From: Pseudocercospora fijiensis CIRAD86
Lineage: Eukaryota; Ascomycota; Dothideomycetes; Mycosphaerellales; Mycosphaerellaceae
NCBI RefSeq assembly: GCF_000340215.1
Contig: NW_006921539.1
Coordinates: forward strand, 2,471-66,470
Length of the DNA: 64,000 nt
Direction: 5' to 3'
Numbering within the stretch: position 1 is the stretch's first letter; each line of letters starts with the position of its first letter. A model generated the notes under the pieces. That model did not search any database and had not been told where the DNA came from. It saw only the letters and a list, made by a program, of their open reading frames with translations. Of the stretch, positions 12,290 to 24,534 are shown piece after piece. Both the position numbers and the translations under genes were made by a program.

Positions 12290-13500
12290 CCTTATTCTTA
12301 CTATAACTACCGAGACGTATAAATTCTTCCTCGAATATAGCGATATAACGTAAAAACTAGTCGATAGCGTAGTTAGTCTAATAAGCGATAATTATTAGTA
12401 GATCTCCCTTATTCTAGTTCTCGAGTATTACTTTAATAGCTTATATAGAGACATAGGTCTTACTAGTACCGGGTAGGCCTTAAATAATAGCAAGACGCGC
12501 TATTAGAATATAATAGAGCGCTTCTAGTTAGAAGGCGTCTAGAGTACTATTAGGCTTAGAAGGCTAGTACTTAACTATATTAATATTCTCGAAGCTCTCG
12601 TTAGAGTTATTAACTAGGATAGAGCTTAGATCTCGCTTCGGCTATACTTTAAAATACTTAGGCGCCGAAATATAAGGCTATATACTAACGAGGTACTCTA
12701 ATAAGGGGAAACCCTCGCATATTATACGCTAAAGGCTAAGTAAGGTATACCGATTAGCTTCGAAAAGTCCGCTACGGTCCTCTACTATAAGATATTCTAT
12801 AGTAGGATCTAGCTCTAACTCCTCGGGACGGATAAGGCGAGATTAAGCTTAGGTAGATTCTACTAAAGTCCCTCTAGTAGTCGAGCGGTAATAGTAGCGA
12901 TAATAGCGCGAGATACGAACTTATTATTTATTAGTATAAGAACGACTAAGCTACCGGCGATAAGGCGCTTTAACTGTTCCTATAGAACTTTCTTACTAGT
13001 ATAGAGGAGACTAAAAGTAACGTAGATAGCGAAGCTATATATAGACAAAGTCGCGCTATAGATATAAACCTACTTAGGTTAGTATATAACGGGCGGCGCG
13101 TTAAAGGGGTAAAGGCGAGACTAACCTTCGTATAGATACCGACTTTGCTATTAAATGCGTCCTTAGCGGTATATAGAGTATAGCGAGTTATTAAGACTAC
13201 TTCGCGAAAGCCGCGGAGGGTATCTTCGCGGTTCCTATAGAACTTTCTTACTAGTACGGAGAAGACTAAAAGTAACGCGGACGGCGAAGCTACGTATAGA
13301 CAAAGTCGCGCTATAAATATAAACCTGCTTAGATTAGTATATAACGGGTAGCGCGTTAAAGGGGTAAAGGCGAGACTTACCTTAGTATAGATACCGACTT
13401 TGCTATTAAATACGTCCTTAGTAATATATAGAGTATAGCGAGTTATTAAGACTACTTCGCGAAGGCCGCGGAGGGTATCTTCGCGGTATAGCTTATAGAG
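12290..13500 (-). pseudogene. SF1 helicase (ZNFX1/Hrr1/SAD-3-like), N-terminal half (copy 1)
   Basis: This is a degraded copy of the gene described at 40470-41690. The Walker A region reads G-L-P-G-T-S-K-T on the minus strand at 12456-12479 (family consensus GPPGTGKT), followed by the motif Ia-like segment with an A-x-x-T-N-x-A-x-D core. Motif II and everything after it are absent; the frame ends at the hairpin array. A 254-bp tandem duplication in the N-terminal part (12977-13490) also disrupts it. Confidence 0.6.
12977..13490. repeat. 254-bp tandem duplication within helicase region
   Basis: TTCCTATAGAACTTTCTTAC begins at 12977 and again at 13231. Copies at 17685/17940 and 41157/41412 have the same duplication with a 255-bp period. 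The unit copy at 51627-55206 has a single one, so that copy may be ancestral or contracted. Confidence 0.88.
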
Positions 13501-14228
13501 AGTACTCTAAGAGAATAGTTCTATAAGGGAGGCGATAAATAGTAAATAGGGCTAGTCGACGTCGCGCGCGAGGGCGAGCGTTCCTATCGCTAGTTATAGC
13601 TAATTAGCCCGTAGCCCTTACTATATCGCTAGTTATAGCTAATTAGCCCGACGCGGGCGTAGTCGAGATACGACTAAGAATGCGACCGCCTTCTTATTTA
13701 GCTCGTAATATACGTAGGCGGCCTACGAGTAGGCGCGAGAATATATTCTTTTATATCTTCGATATTATAATATCGAATAAATAGAGAATAGTTCTATAAG
13801 GGAGGCGATAAATAGTAAATAGGGCTCGTCGACGTCGCGCGCGAGGGCGAGCGTTCCTATCGCTAGTTATAGCTAATTAGCCCGTAGCTCTTACTATATC
13901 GCTAGTTATAGCTAATTAGCCTAACGCGGGCGTAGTCGAGATATAACTAAGAATACGACCGCCTTCTTATTTAGCTCGCAATATATATAGGTAGCCTACG
14001 AGTAGGCGCGAGAATATATTCTTTTATACCTTCGATATTATAATATCGAATAAATAGAGAATAGTTCTATAAGGGAGGCGATAAATAGTAAATAGAGCTC
14101 GTCGACGTCGCGCGCGAGGGCGAGCGTTCCTATTACTAGTTATAGCTAATTAGCCCGCGGCCCCTACCGTATCGCTAGTTATAGCTAATTAGCCCGACGC
14201 CGGCGCCCTACTATACGCCTACTATACG
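13500..14228. repeat. About 272-bp subtelomeric tandem repeats with palindrome
   Basis: Three successive units, the last partial, are keyed by GTCGACGTCGCGCGCGAG at about 13556, 13828 and 14101. Each full unit contains paired ATCGCTAGTTATAGCTAATT motifs and a perfect 20-bp palindrome TTCGATATTATAATATCGAA. No coding potential was seen. The array abuts the CCCTAA tract. Confidence 0.9.
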
Positions 14229-14246
14229 CCTAACCCTAACCCTAAA
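14229..14246 (+). repeat. Interstitial telomeric tract
   Basis: CCTAACCCTAACCCTAAA, about 2.5 units in the CCCTAA orientation, followed by GTATCCTATAGTA. After that the sequence jumps back to the middle of the long ORF (equivalent to 9557). Confidence 0.9.
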
Positions 14247-14257
14247 GTATCCTATAG

Positions 14258-16019
14258 TAACTTTAGGCGGTATCGGCTCCTTTTCTTCCGCGTCCGTATC
14301 CTAGTCTTAGGAATACTTATAAGAGCAACTATCTACGGCGAGCGCTTAGTAAAGTACTATCCGACTATAAGGGATCGATATAATAGATAGGTTGTCTAGT
14401 TCCTCGTCGGAATTAACCCTAGTATTACTACTCGAAGGACTACTTAAATCCGATTAGATTAAACTACTAGTTACCGAAGGTACTCGCGAGCTTTTAAGCG
14501 TAACGTCGCTATTATCGTCTCGACTCTACCGACCTCGCGGTAGCGTAGGTCGTAGCGGTAGTAGGGGTTCTAGTAAGGTAGGGCGCGGGTTACGCTCTCT
14601 AGGATTTAGCCGAATACGTAGTAGGAGCCCGCGTTATAGCTACGATAGGTAAGCTCTAGGACGAGGCCTTTATAAGCTCTCTCTTAAATTAGATCTAGTA
14701 ATACTATCTCTTAATCTAGACGGGCTTTACCTTAAGCTAGGGCTAGGAATACTATCTCTAGAATTAGACTTAGATATACTCGCGCTTATAATCGGTCGAC
14801 TACGCCGTACCGAGGCTAGTAGTTAATTCGTCCTATCTCTTAAAGTAGGTAATAAGGGGCTCTCTAGAATAGGAGGGAAGGAGAGACTTCTTTAAGAAGT
14901 CGGCGAAGTAGGTTAAGTAGCAGACTTCGAAGCTAGTAATAGGGAAGAATAAGCTACGCTTCCTTAGGAGTTAGGCTTAGGCGGCGTCGCTAGTATAGAA
15001 GCTAGTAAGGAAGGCGTCGCTAGTATAGAAGCTAGCTAGGAAGGCGTCGCTAGTATAGAAGCTAGCGCGGGAGGTATCGCTAGTATAGAAGCTAGCTAGG
15101 GAGGTATCGCTAGTATAGAAGCTAGCTAGGGAGGTATCGCTAGTATAGAAGCTAGCTAGAGAGGTATCGCTAGTATAGAAGCTAGCTAGGGAGGTATCGC
15201 TAGTATAGAAGCTAGCGTAGGAGGTATCGCTAGTATAGAAGCTAGCGCGGGAGGTATCGCTAGTATAGAAGCTAGCGCGGGAGGTATCGCTAGTATAGAA
15301 GCTAGCGCGGGAGATATCGCTAGTATAGAAGCTAGCGCGGAAGGTATCGCTAGTATAGAAGCTAGCGCTAGTAGGGATTATACTATAGCGGACGAAGGGG
15401 ATCTAGTAGCTATCGGAGCGGGGCGGTAAACTATTCTACGTAGAGTAAGAGGACCTATATACGAAGGGAGAGTATTAGATAGATATACTAGTTAAGTACT
15501 ATCTATTTTAGGGAGAAAGGGACGCAAAGGAGCCTACCGAATAGCTAACTAAGGCTAGTCGTAGATAGGGATAGCCTATACGATCGATTATTAAACGATA
15601 GATATAGAAGTACTATCCCTTAGAGTAGAGCTAGCGGCATTAGCTCTAGTAAATTAATCGACTACCGCGATAACATCGTCGATCTCGAGCTAGTTAATAT
15701 AGGTAGCGAGGAGCTATAGCCTATCTCTAGTATTTATACGCGGCGCTATCTATAAAGAGAGTAGTAGTAGTTATAGTACTAGGAGAAGTAGCCGTCCCTA
15801 ACTAGCCGAATAGTACTAACTTTAGAGTATTTAACTACCTACTACGCCTATTTAGCTATAAAGTAGAGGGTTAATATAGGGGATAGGTTAGGTAGCCGAG
15901 GAGGTAGACGATATAGCAGCTAGATATAGTAGTAGCGTAAACGAAGAAGATACTACGCCTAGGTCTTACTCGGCTTGCTATACTTTCTTCTAAGCTCGTC
16001 GTAGAGCTATACTCGCTAA
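14258..16019 (+). pseudogene. Long repeat-containing ORF, 3' part only
   Basis: This is the 5'-truncated counterpart of the ORF at 34561-39450, beginning inside the segment before the minisatellite. It keeps the same in-phase repeat, here with 13 units, and the same C-terminal frame ending in TAA near 16017. Confidence 0.6.
14986..15372 (+). repeat. 30-bp minisatellite, 13 units
   Basis: Longest array of this family in the window. Unit variants differ at CG/TA and GG/AA positions, consistent with RIP acting after expansion. Confidence 0.95.
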
Positions 16020-16100
16020 CTTCCTCGCGGTACGTTCGGCCTTCTTCTTCCGCTCTTCCTCTTTAGTACCGAGTAGCTTACGCTATCCTTTAGGCGGCAT
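15630..16100 (-). pseudogene. Small Lys/Arg/Glu-rich ORF (copy 1b)
   Basis: Same frame as 10920-11393; the ATG is the complement of 16098-16100 and the start reads M-P-P-K-G. Stops are RIP-type. Confidence 0.45.
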
Positions 16101-16383
16101 CGTATTAATTCCGTTAATAGCGGAGGGCAAAGCTTATATATAAGCCGCGCTAATAAGTATAGAATTCGAGGAGGTAGTAGTTCTATCTCGCGGAAACTAC
16201 TAATACTAGAAAGGGCTACCCCTTTCTAGCGATATATTTTATATATAAAAGAGTAAGGAATAGTAGCGTAGTATATTTTACGTATAAAGTAGTGCGTATA
16301 AGTAGGTTCGTATACTATCTACGGCCTTCTCGTAGACGTTATAAAACCTAAAGTCTAGTAATTAAAGGATACCGTAAACAACT

Positions 16384-16985
16384 TAAAACTTTAGGTACGT
16401 ACCTAAAACTAGGCGTTTTAGGTACGTACTAAAAGTTTTAAGTTATTCCTCTATCGGACCGTAGGATAAGTAAACCTAAAGAGTATTACTAGTAGGTCTA
16501 TTATTAAAGGTAAAAGTCCTTACTAGGCGATAGGCGGAGTAATACGAGATACGGGGTAAGGTTCGTAGTAGCCTTCTATAATAGCGAAGGAAGGCTATTT
16601 AATTAGATAGTTAGCTAGGTTCTAATAATGTTTAATTAATATCGGGTAGACAGGTTAGCTAGATTTCGGGAAAGGGTACCTCGTATACTTAATATAAGAC
16701 TAAAAGTATAGCTAAGAAGATAGGTAAATCCCTACTTACGGAACCGGAGGATAAGGGGTAGGGGAATACGTATCCTATATATTTCTTAACCGGAAGCGCT
16801 CCGTCGCGTTCTAACGGAGCGAGGGCCGTATCGCTAGTTATAGCTAATTAGCTAGACGCAGGCGCGGTCGAGATACGACTTAGAATACGAACGCCTTCTT
16901 ACTTTAATATTTCTTAAGCGCTTCGTTATATCCTAGCGAAGCGGCTTACTAACTAGAAGCGCTTCGTCGTATTCTAACGAAGCGG
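16384..16985. repeat. Foldback element and GC-rich hairpins (no gene)
   Basis: This holds the AACTTTAGGTACGTACC foldback (16384-16445), the AGCCTTC/GAAGGCT hairpin and the GCTCCGT/ACGGAGC and GCTTCGT/CGAAGC hairpins near 16798-16985, in the same order as in copy 1. No protein-coding signal was seen between them. Confidence 0.75.
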
Positions 16986-16989
16986 CTTA

Positions 16990-18210
16990 ACGATATCCTT
17001 ATCCTTACTACGACTACTAAGACGTATAAATTCTTCCTCGAATATAGCGATATAACGTAAAAACTAGTCGATAGCGTAGTTAGTCTAATAAGCGATAATT
17101 ATTAGTAGATCTCCCTTATTCTAGTTCTCGAGTATTACTTTAATAGCTTATATAGAGATATAGGTCTTACTAGTACTAGGTAGGCCTTAAATAATAGTAG
17201 GACGCGCCGTTAGAATACGACGGAGCGCTTCTAGTTAGGAGGCGTCTAGAGTACTATTAGGCTTAGAAGGCTAGTACTTAACTATATTAATATTCTCGAA
17301 GCTCTTATTAGAGTTATTAACTAGGATAGAGCTTAGATCTCGCTTCGGCTATACTTTAAAATACTTAGGCGCCGAAATATAAGGCTATATACTAACGAGG
17401 TACTCTAATAAGGGGAAACCCTCGCGTATTATACGCTAAAGGCTAAGTAAGGTATACCGATTAGCTTCGAAAAGTCCGCTATAGTCCTCTACTATAAGAT
17501 ATTCTATAGTAGGATCTAGCTCTAACTCCTCGAGACGGGCAAAGGCGAGATTAAGCTTAGGTAGATTCTACTAAAGTCCCTCTAGTAGTCGAGTAGTAAT
17601 AGTAGCGACAATAGCGCGAGATACAAACTTATTATTTATTAGTATAAGAACGACTAAGCTACCGGCGATAAGGCGCTTTAACTATTCCTATAAAACTTTC
17701 TTACTAGTACGGAGGAGACTAAAAGTAACGTAGACGGCGAAGCTACGTATAGATAAAGTCGCGCCGTAGATATAAACCTACTTAGATTAGTATATAATAG
17801 GCGGCGCGTTAAAGGGGTAAAGGCGAGACTAACCTTCGTATAGATACCGACTTTGCTATTAAATGCGTCCTTAGCGGTATATAGAGTATAGCGAGTTATT
17901 AAAACTACTTCGTAAAGGCCGCGGAGGGTATCTTCGTAGTTCCTATAGAACTTTCTTACTAGTACGGAGGAGACTAAAAGTAACGCGGACGGCGAAGCTA
18001 CGTATAGATAAAGTCGCGCTATAGATATAAACCTACTTAGGTTAGTATATAACGGGCGGCGCGTTAAAGGGGTAAAGGCGAGACTTACCTTAGTATAGAT
18101 ACCGACTTTGCTATTAAATACGTCCTTAGCGGTATATAGAGTATAGCGAGTTATTAAGACTACTTTACGAAGGCTACGGAGGATATCTTTGCGGTATAGC
18201 TTATAAAGAG
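16990..18210 (-). pseudogene. SF1 helicase, N-terminal half (copy 1b)
   Basis: The Walker A site is at 17163-17186 and reads G-L-P-S-T-S-K-T, with a further RIP change relative to the other copies. The internal 255-bp duplication is present. Motifs II-VI are missing as in the other copies. Confidence 0.58.
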
Positions 18211-18937
18211 TACTCTAAGAGAATAGTTCTATAAGAGAGGCGATAAATAGTAAATAGAGCTAGTCGACGTCGCGCGCGAGAGCGAGCGTTCCTATCGCTA
18301 GTTATAGCTAATTAGCCCGCGGCCCTTACTATATCGCTAGTTATAGCTAATTAGCCTAATATAGGTATAGTCGAGATATAACTAAAAATACGACTGCCTT
18401 CTTATTTAGCTCGTAATATACGTAGGCGGCCTACGAGTAGGCGCGAGAATATATTCTTTTATATCTTCGATATTATAATATCGAATAAATAGAGAATAGT
18501 TCTATAAGGGAGGCGATAAATAGTAAATAGAGCTCGTCGACGTCGCGCGCGAGGGCGAGCGTTCCTATCGCTAGTTATAGCTAATTAGCCCGCGGCCTTT
18601 ACTATATCGCTAGTTATAGCTAATTAGCCCGATACGGGCATAGTCGAGATATAACTAAGAATACGACCGCCTTCTTATTTAGCTTATAATATATATAGGC
18701 GGCCTACGAGTAGGCGCGAGAATATATTCTTTTATACCTTCGATATTATAATATCGAATAAATAGAGAATAGTTCTATAAGGGAGGCGATAAATAGTAAA
18801 TAGGGCTCGTCGACGTCGTACGCGAGGGCGAGCGTTCCTATCGCTAGTTATAGCTAATTAGCCCGCGGCCCTTACCGTATCGCTAGTTATAGCTAATTAG
18901 CCCGACGCTAGCGCCCTACTATACGCCCGCTATACGC
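18210..18937. repeat. About 272-bp tandem repeats with palindrome
   Basis: Units are keyed by the GTCGACGTCG motif at about 18263, 18538 and 18808; the 20-bp palindrome occurs near 18466 and 18738. Confidence 0.9.
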
Positions 18938-19062
18938 CTAACCCTAACCCTAAAGTGCTTTATAGTCTTTTATAGCTTTATTTAGAGTAAAGCTATTCCT
19001 AACCCTAACCCTAACCCTAACCCTAACCCTAACTCCGGTCCGACCCTAACTCTAACCCTAAT
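18938..19062 (+). repeat. Double interstitial telomeric tract
   Basis: A 2.5-unit tract at 18938-18954 ends the unit. After AGTGCTTTATAG and a short spacer comes a 33-bp block (18976-19008) also found at 46940-46972. It leads into about six CCCTAA units (18998-19033) and a decayed tail with CCGACCCTAACTCTAACCC to about 19062. This is the longest telomeric array in the window. Confidence 0.92.
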
Positions 19063-19194
19063 ACCGATACTAATACTAATACCGATACCGATACTAGGAT
19101 ATAAAAACCGAAGTCTAAAATTAACCGAGTCGGAGCCGGATCCGAGATATATCCGAAAGTAGGTCGAATACTAAAGTAAGCCCTACTTTCCGAT

Positions 19195-19490
19195 ATCCGA
19201 AAGCGAGCTACTTCCTAAAATCTAAAAGCGAGCTACTTTTCGAAATTTAGGGGCGAGCCGTATCCTAAGAGCGAGCCGTATTCTAAAGGCAAAAGCGAGC
19301 CGTATCCCGAAGGCGAAAGCGAGCTATATCCTAAAGGCGAAAGCGAGCTGTATCCTAAAAGCGAAAGCTAGCCGTATTCTAAAAGTAAAAGCGAGCTATA
19401 TCCTAAAGGTAAAAGCGAGCTATATTCCGAAGGCAAAAGCGAGCCGTATCCTAAAGGCGAAAGCGAGCTATATCCCGAATATAATATCTT
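19195..19490 (+). repeat. About 24-bp minisatellite (GCGAAAGCGAGCYRTATCC)
   Basis: Roughly ten diverged units of GGCGAAAGCGAGCTATATCC. The last unit runs into CGAATATAATATC, a sequence that reappears at about 24766-24780 to the right of the LINE in a related minisatellite. Confidence 0.85.
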
Positions 19491-19975
19491 ATTAACGAAG
19501 GTATAAGGGTTAGTAGCTAAGTAGTAAGAATATATACGAAACTTTAAACTAAACTAAAGGGAGTACTAAATTAATATAGCTACTATCTATATAAGACGAA
19601 CTACGAAGAAAGGAAGAAGAATACCTTAAAAGGAGAGCCCCTTCCTTAGTCTTCTACTATCTAGTATATCCGACGCGTAAGCGTAAGTACGTATATCCTA
19701 CTTACTAGCTTCTTAGTAAACCTCTACTTTTAGGTCCTTCCTTATATACTAAGCGCGCGCGCGTATCCCGCTTATCTACTATCTCGTAGCGCCTTTATCT
19801 CCTAGCCGACTTACGCGGCGCGCGTATACGAACTCGTTTAACCGCTTTTAAGTAAATATATTTCTTCTAGCTTTTCCCTACCTTTCGGTTCCTTCCTACT
19901 ACTCGGATCTATCCTACGACTCTATATATCTCGCTTACTATCGTCTGTATATATATATATATAGTTTATAGTATA
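19491..19975. other. AT-rich stretch, no gene recognised
   Basis: I see no coding frame with homology. It ends in a (TA)n run around 19950 that may provide the insertion site of the LINE. Confidence 0.5.
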
Positions 19976-20433
19976 TAGTAAAAAAAAAATAGTAGCGAAC
20001 AATTAGAGACGAAGGGAAGATAGTTAAAAAGGAAGGGAAGACGAATAGAAAGTACTATATACTAGGGTAGAGGAGGTACTAAAGGTAGAAGATAGAAGAA
20101 TCCCTAAGAGGGTATATAGGATAATAATCTTAGAACTCCTTAGAGGACTAAAAGCAATCTATAACTAGGCAAGCTACGTTATTATTCTGATTAGCAAATA
20201 TAGTCGTAGTAAAGAGTTGCGAAGACATAATAGGACGATAAGCCTAAACTACCGCTACCTAGGTAGTAGCTAGCTAGTCTAGGAGCCGCGTAAGACCCCC
20301 GAGGACAGTAGTTAGACTCTATACTACGGACCCATTGGAGCAAAAGGGACTCTCCGGACCACTAGGGATAGAGATTATAGCAAGACTTGTACCTCAAGAG
20401 CGTATTTAGGCGCTAGGAACGAAGCAAAAGGGA

Positions 20434-21028
20434 NNNNNNNNNNNNNNNNNNNNNNNNNNNNNNNNNNNNNNNNNNNNNNNNNNNNNNNNNNNNNNNNNNN
20501 NNNNNNNNNNNNNNNNNNNNNNNNNNNNNNNNNNNNNNNNNNNNNNNNNNNNNNNNNNNNNNNNNNNNNNNNNNNNNNNNNNNNNNNNNNNNNNNNNNNN
20601 NNNNNNNNNNNNNNNNNNNNNNNNNNNNNNNNNNNNNNNNNNNNNNNNNNNNNNNNNNNNNNNNNNNNNNNNNNNNNNNNNNNNNNNNNNNNNNNNNNNN
20701 NNNNNNNNNNNNNNNNNNNNNNNNNNNNNNNNNNNNNNNNNNNNNNNNNNNNNNNNNNNNNNNNNNNNNNNNNNNNNNNNNNNNNNNNNNNNNNNNNNNN
20801 NNNNNNNNNNNNNNNNNNNNNNNNNNNNNNNNNNNNNNNNNNNNNNNNNNNNNNNNNNNNNNNNNNNNNNNNNNNNNNNNNNNNNNNNNNNNNNNNNNNN
20901 NNNNNNNNNNNNNNNNNNNNNNNNNNNNNNNNNNNNNNNNNNNNNNNNNNNNNNNNNNNNNNNNNNNNNNNNNNNNNNNNNNNNNNNNNNNNNNNNNNNN
21001 NNNNNNNNNNNNNNNNNNNNNNNNNNNN
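20434..21028. other. Assembly gap (595 N)
   Basis: A run of 595 N interrupts the 5' part of the LINE. Open frames calculated across it are meaningless. Confidence 1.
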
Positions 21029-21029
21029 A

Positions 21030-24000
21030 CTGTAGCCTTGGGCCCTAAGGACATACATCTATATTAGTAAGGAGATAGATATAGAAACCTAGTAGGCTAT
21101 ACTATAGGAGGATAGGGACTTAATATTAGTTTAAGTAGAGACATCCTAAGGTACACTCTAAGTCTACTATATATACAACCTACTACTAGACTTAAGAAGC
21201 AGTACCTAACTAAAAACCCTAGAAAGACTACCTAGAGTTATCTAGGGGAACACCTACTAAATCCTACTTAGGGATTTCAACCTCTACTACCCCCTCTAGG
21301 GCTTAGACTTTACCCTAGCTTACTACTTCCTAGTAGGAAGACTAATTAATATATTAGAGAGGGAAGGAATAGAAATTGTTACCCTAAAGGGACTAATTAC
21401 TTAGGAGGCAAGAGGAAGCAGTAGTATACTAGACCTATACTTTATATTATACTAGATTAGGAATAGGATTATAAGATATAGGGTTAACTAGGAACTAGAA
21501 GAATTATCGGACTACTTCCTAGTACAGATTGAGCTAAATATCTAAGCTAATTAGGAAAGGGAACTAGAGGAGAAGCTTAACTAGAAAGGTACCTAATAGG
21601 GCAGGATTAGGGAGGAACTAGAAAGGGACCTAAAACTAGAGGAACTCTTAACAAAGCACCTACTAAGGCTAGAGGACATTAATAAGGCAGTAGAAGAACT
21701 AATAGGAATCCTAAAATAGGTAGCTAGAAAGCATACCCTAGTAAAGAAACATTTACTATACTAGCAACTATACTAGACTAGTAAGTATATAAGGAAGGTT
21801 AAAGTAGTAAGGAAAGCTAGGAGGTAGTAGATACAAACCTATACCTAGGAAGTATAGGACAACTATAATAAAGCCTACTAGGAAAAGAAGATCTAGATTA
21901 AGAAAGACAAGATACAAGAATAGAGATCTATAATAGGAATAATTACAAAGAAACTAGAGGAGATATAGAGGATAGCTAAATAGGTAAGGAGACCTAAATA
22001 GGATAAGGATATACTACTACAATTCCCGGATATTATAGACTAATAAGGACAAATATAGACTACAATAGAAGGGAAAGCAAGAGCCCTAGGCTAACACTTC
22101 TTCTATAGAAAAGTATAAGCAGACCTATTAGATATAAAGGAGAAAGAACAAGAGACTCTACTGCTAGGTATACTAAGAGATACCTAGATTAAACCCGAAA
22201 CTATTGAAAGGATCCTAAAGAAAATTCTAAGTAACAAGGCACTAGAAGAAGACAAGATCTATAACAAACTTCTAAAAGTATATAGGAAGGGGCTAGCCCT
22301 AGTACTAGCTAATATCTTTTTACAAAGCCTAGCACTAGGACACTACCTAAGACTATTTAGGAAGTCCCTAATAGTAGTACTAAGGAAGCCCTAGAAGGAA
22401 GACTATATATAGCTTAAGGCCTACAGACTAATAGCCCTACTTAATACAATAGGCAAGGTGCTAGAAAAAATTGTCGCTAAAAGGCTAACAACCTTTACCG
22501 AGGAAAGGAATATCCTTCCTAAAGGCTAGATAGGAGGAAGAAAGAAGAGGTTAACACTAATAGCTATAGAACTAATTACAGAACAGATTAAGCATATCTA
22601 GCACTATAGTTAGAGCTAGGTAGCAACCCTCCTTTTCTTTAATATCTTAGGAGCTTTTAATAATGTCTCTTATAAAAGGCTCCTATATATACTTAAATAG
22701 AAAGCTATACTAAACTAGATAGTCTAATTTATCTAGTCCTTCCTATAGGAAAGATCAATATAGCTTATTCTAGGCAAATTCAAATTAGACCTAATGCTAA
22801 CTAAAAAGGGAATCCCCTAAGGATTAATACTCTCCCTAATCCTCTTCCTTATCTTTATAGCAGACCTACTCCTACTACTAGAATTAAAAAACACATTAGC
22901 ATTAGGGTTTGTAGATAATACAAACATCCTAGCCTAGTCTAAGACAATAGAAACTAACTATAAGATCCTAGAAGAGAAGCACTAGGAGTATAAAAAATAG
23001 GCAAGGAGGCATAGAGCAAAATTCGCCCTAGAAAAGTACTAGCTTATCTACTTTAGCAAGGCTAAATCAACCTATAATATAAAGCAATTAATCACTATCT
23101 AAGGCTTTAAAACCTAACTATTAGCAGAGCTTAGGGTACTAGGGATCTAGCTAGATCTAAAACTAAATTAGGGACTATAAGTAAAGAAGGCAAAGCAGAG
23201 GGCAGATGCTAATATACAATCTATTAATAGGCTTATAGCCTCTATATAGGGGGCTATATTCGAGAAAGCTAAAGTTATATACAAAGCAATTGTTAAGCTA
23301 GCAATGCTATATAGAGCATAGATATAGATAGCCTAGGAGAAAACACTAAAGAGGATTAAGTAACTAGTTAGTAGGTCCTAAACCTAAAGCCTAAAGAAAA
23401 TCCTAGGAGCATACAAAACTATACTAACAAGGGTAGTAGAAATGGAATTAGGGATCCTACTAGTCAAACAATACTTTAAGGGACTAAGACACTAATATAT
23501 AGCAAAGACAATAGAATACCTAGCCTAACAGACTATTTAAAAGGCACTAGACAAGATAAAAGCCTAGTATATTAGGACTAGGAGGCGAGACAGACTATAA
23601 ATAACTCCCTAGAAAGTTAAAGACCTAGAGCAATATAGAGTCTTAATAAGAGAAATGCTAGAGAAAGAGCTTTAGGGACTAAATACAAGGCTAAAGGAAG
23701 ATAAGCTAAAGGGAGAGAAACAAAGCCTAGTAGAATCAATTGCTAGATACCTATAGGAGTAGGAATAGAACAAAACACAAGTTAGACTAGGAACCCTAAA
23801 GGTACTAATCAAATTTAGTTAATACAACTACTAGCTCTATAAGGACCTAAATAGGGCCGAGGCAAGCCTAGCTATCTAAATCAGATCTAAACATATTAGA
23901 CTTAGATCTTACCTGTTTAGAAGAAACGTCCTAGGAATTGAAAGTAGAGCTTACTAATATAGCTACCAATCTTAGAACCCTAAGTATATACTACTAGTCT

Positions 24001-24330
24001 GCCCTTAATAGTTAGAAGGTAGAAGTAATTAGAGACAAAAAGCAATAGAAAGGGAATACGACAAGCTAATCTAGAGTAAAGAAGACCTAAAGAGGATAGT
24101 AAAGTAGATTATTAAATAGGGATTTGTATAACAATTCGCACTAGTAAGGGAAACTAAGGAGTAGATAAGAAGGAGGGAAGAAGAGGGGGAAAGAAGGGCA
24201 GGGTAGTAGGCAAGGTAGTTAGAGGGTAACAACTATAATACTAGTATACCCTAGAGGAAGGAAAACAAGGAAACGAGGAAGATTAATACTTATAAATAGG
24301 ATAGGAGGGAGGTTTTTACTAACTAAGTTA
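21030..24330 (+). pseudogene. LINE ORF2: endonuclease and reverse transcriptase, RIP-degraded
   Basis: Order of domains: an APE-type endonuclease with R-D-F-N-L (family GDFNL) near 21273; a coiled, charged linker at about 21550-22300; reverse transcriptase with N-T-I-G-K-V-L-E-K at 22440-22476 and F-V-D-N at 22908-22919, where D-D of the family catalytic box has become D-N by G to A; and a C-terminal Cys-containing region at about 23946-24006 (Y-Q-S-x-N-P-K, family CxCGYxSQNPKH). The enzyme would nick target DNA and copy the element RNA at the nick. Many TAG stops at Trp/Gln codons make it inactive. Confidence 0.85.
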
Positions 24331-24534
24331 GTTTCCTACCTAAAACAATATATAGAAACAGACCTATATAGGCCGAAAGGTACTATAATAGGCAAATAAA
24401 ATATCTATCTATCTATCTATATATATAGTTTAGTATAGTCCCGTCGTTTATATATTAATATATAATATATTATTCTACTATATATAGCCTCCGCGGGAGT
24501 CCCTAAGATATTACGTTATACGGCTAAATAGGCG

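Larger units (their letters stand above)
1..14257. repeat. Subtelomeric multi-gene unit, copy 1 (left part outside window)
   Basis: Positions 1 onward align without large gaps to 28045 onward at an offset of about 28044-28048. Past the 30-bp minisatellite the offset rises to 28138, explained by 8 units here against 11 there. Differences are almost only C/T and G/A transitions, typically TA in one copy and CA or TG in the other, as expected when RIP hits duplicated DNA. The first 60 bases contain no CA or TG at all, yet CG is common. The copy ends in a CCCTAA tract plus the shared end block at 14247-14257. Confidence 0.93.
14258..18967. repeat. Partial unit copy (right 4.7 kb)
   Basis: Homology to 9557-14257 begins abruptly at TAACTTTAGGCGG (14258) and runs to the shared end block at about 18967, in direct tandem with copy 1. 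It carries the 3' part of the long ORF, the small charged ORF, the SF1 helicase half and the 272-bp tandem repeats. Confidence 0.93.
19976..24424 (+). mobile_element. Tad1-like LINE (non-LTR retrotransposon)
   Basis: About 4.4 kb including an assembly gap. The 5' edge is placed at a switch from RIP-saturated flank to purine-rich DNA with an A-run at 19980-19989. The 3' edge is a (TATC)n-like tail at 24405-24424. TATATATATAGTTTA precedes the element and TATATATAGTTTA follows it, a possible target-site duplication in low-complexity DNA. ORF2 has endonuclease, RT and Cys-rich C-terminal regions. Many CpA survive (for example in CAA and CAT), so it is less heavily mutated than its surroundings. 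The ORF1 region is not identified. Confidence 0.85.

Noticed and set aside
20375..21058. Two long minus-strand frames across the N run
   Set aside because: They consist almost entirely of unknown residues from the assembly gap.
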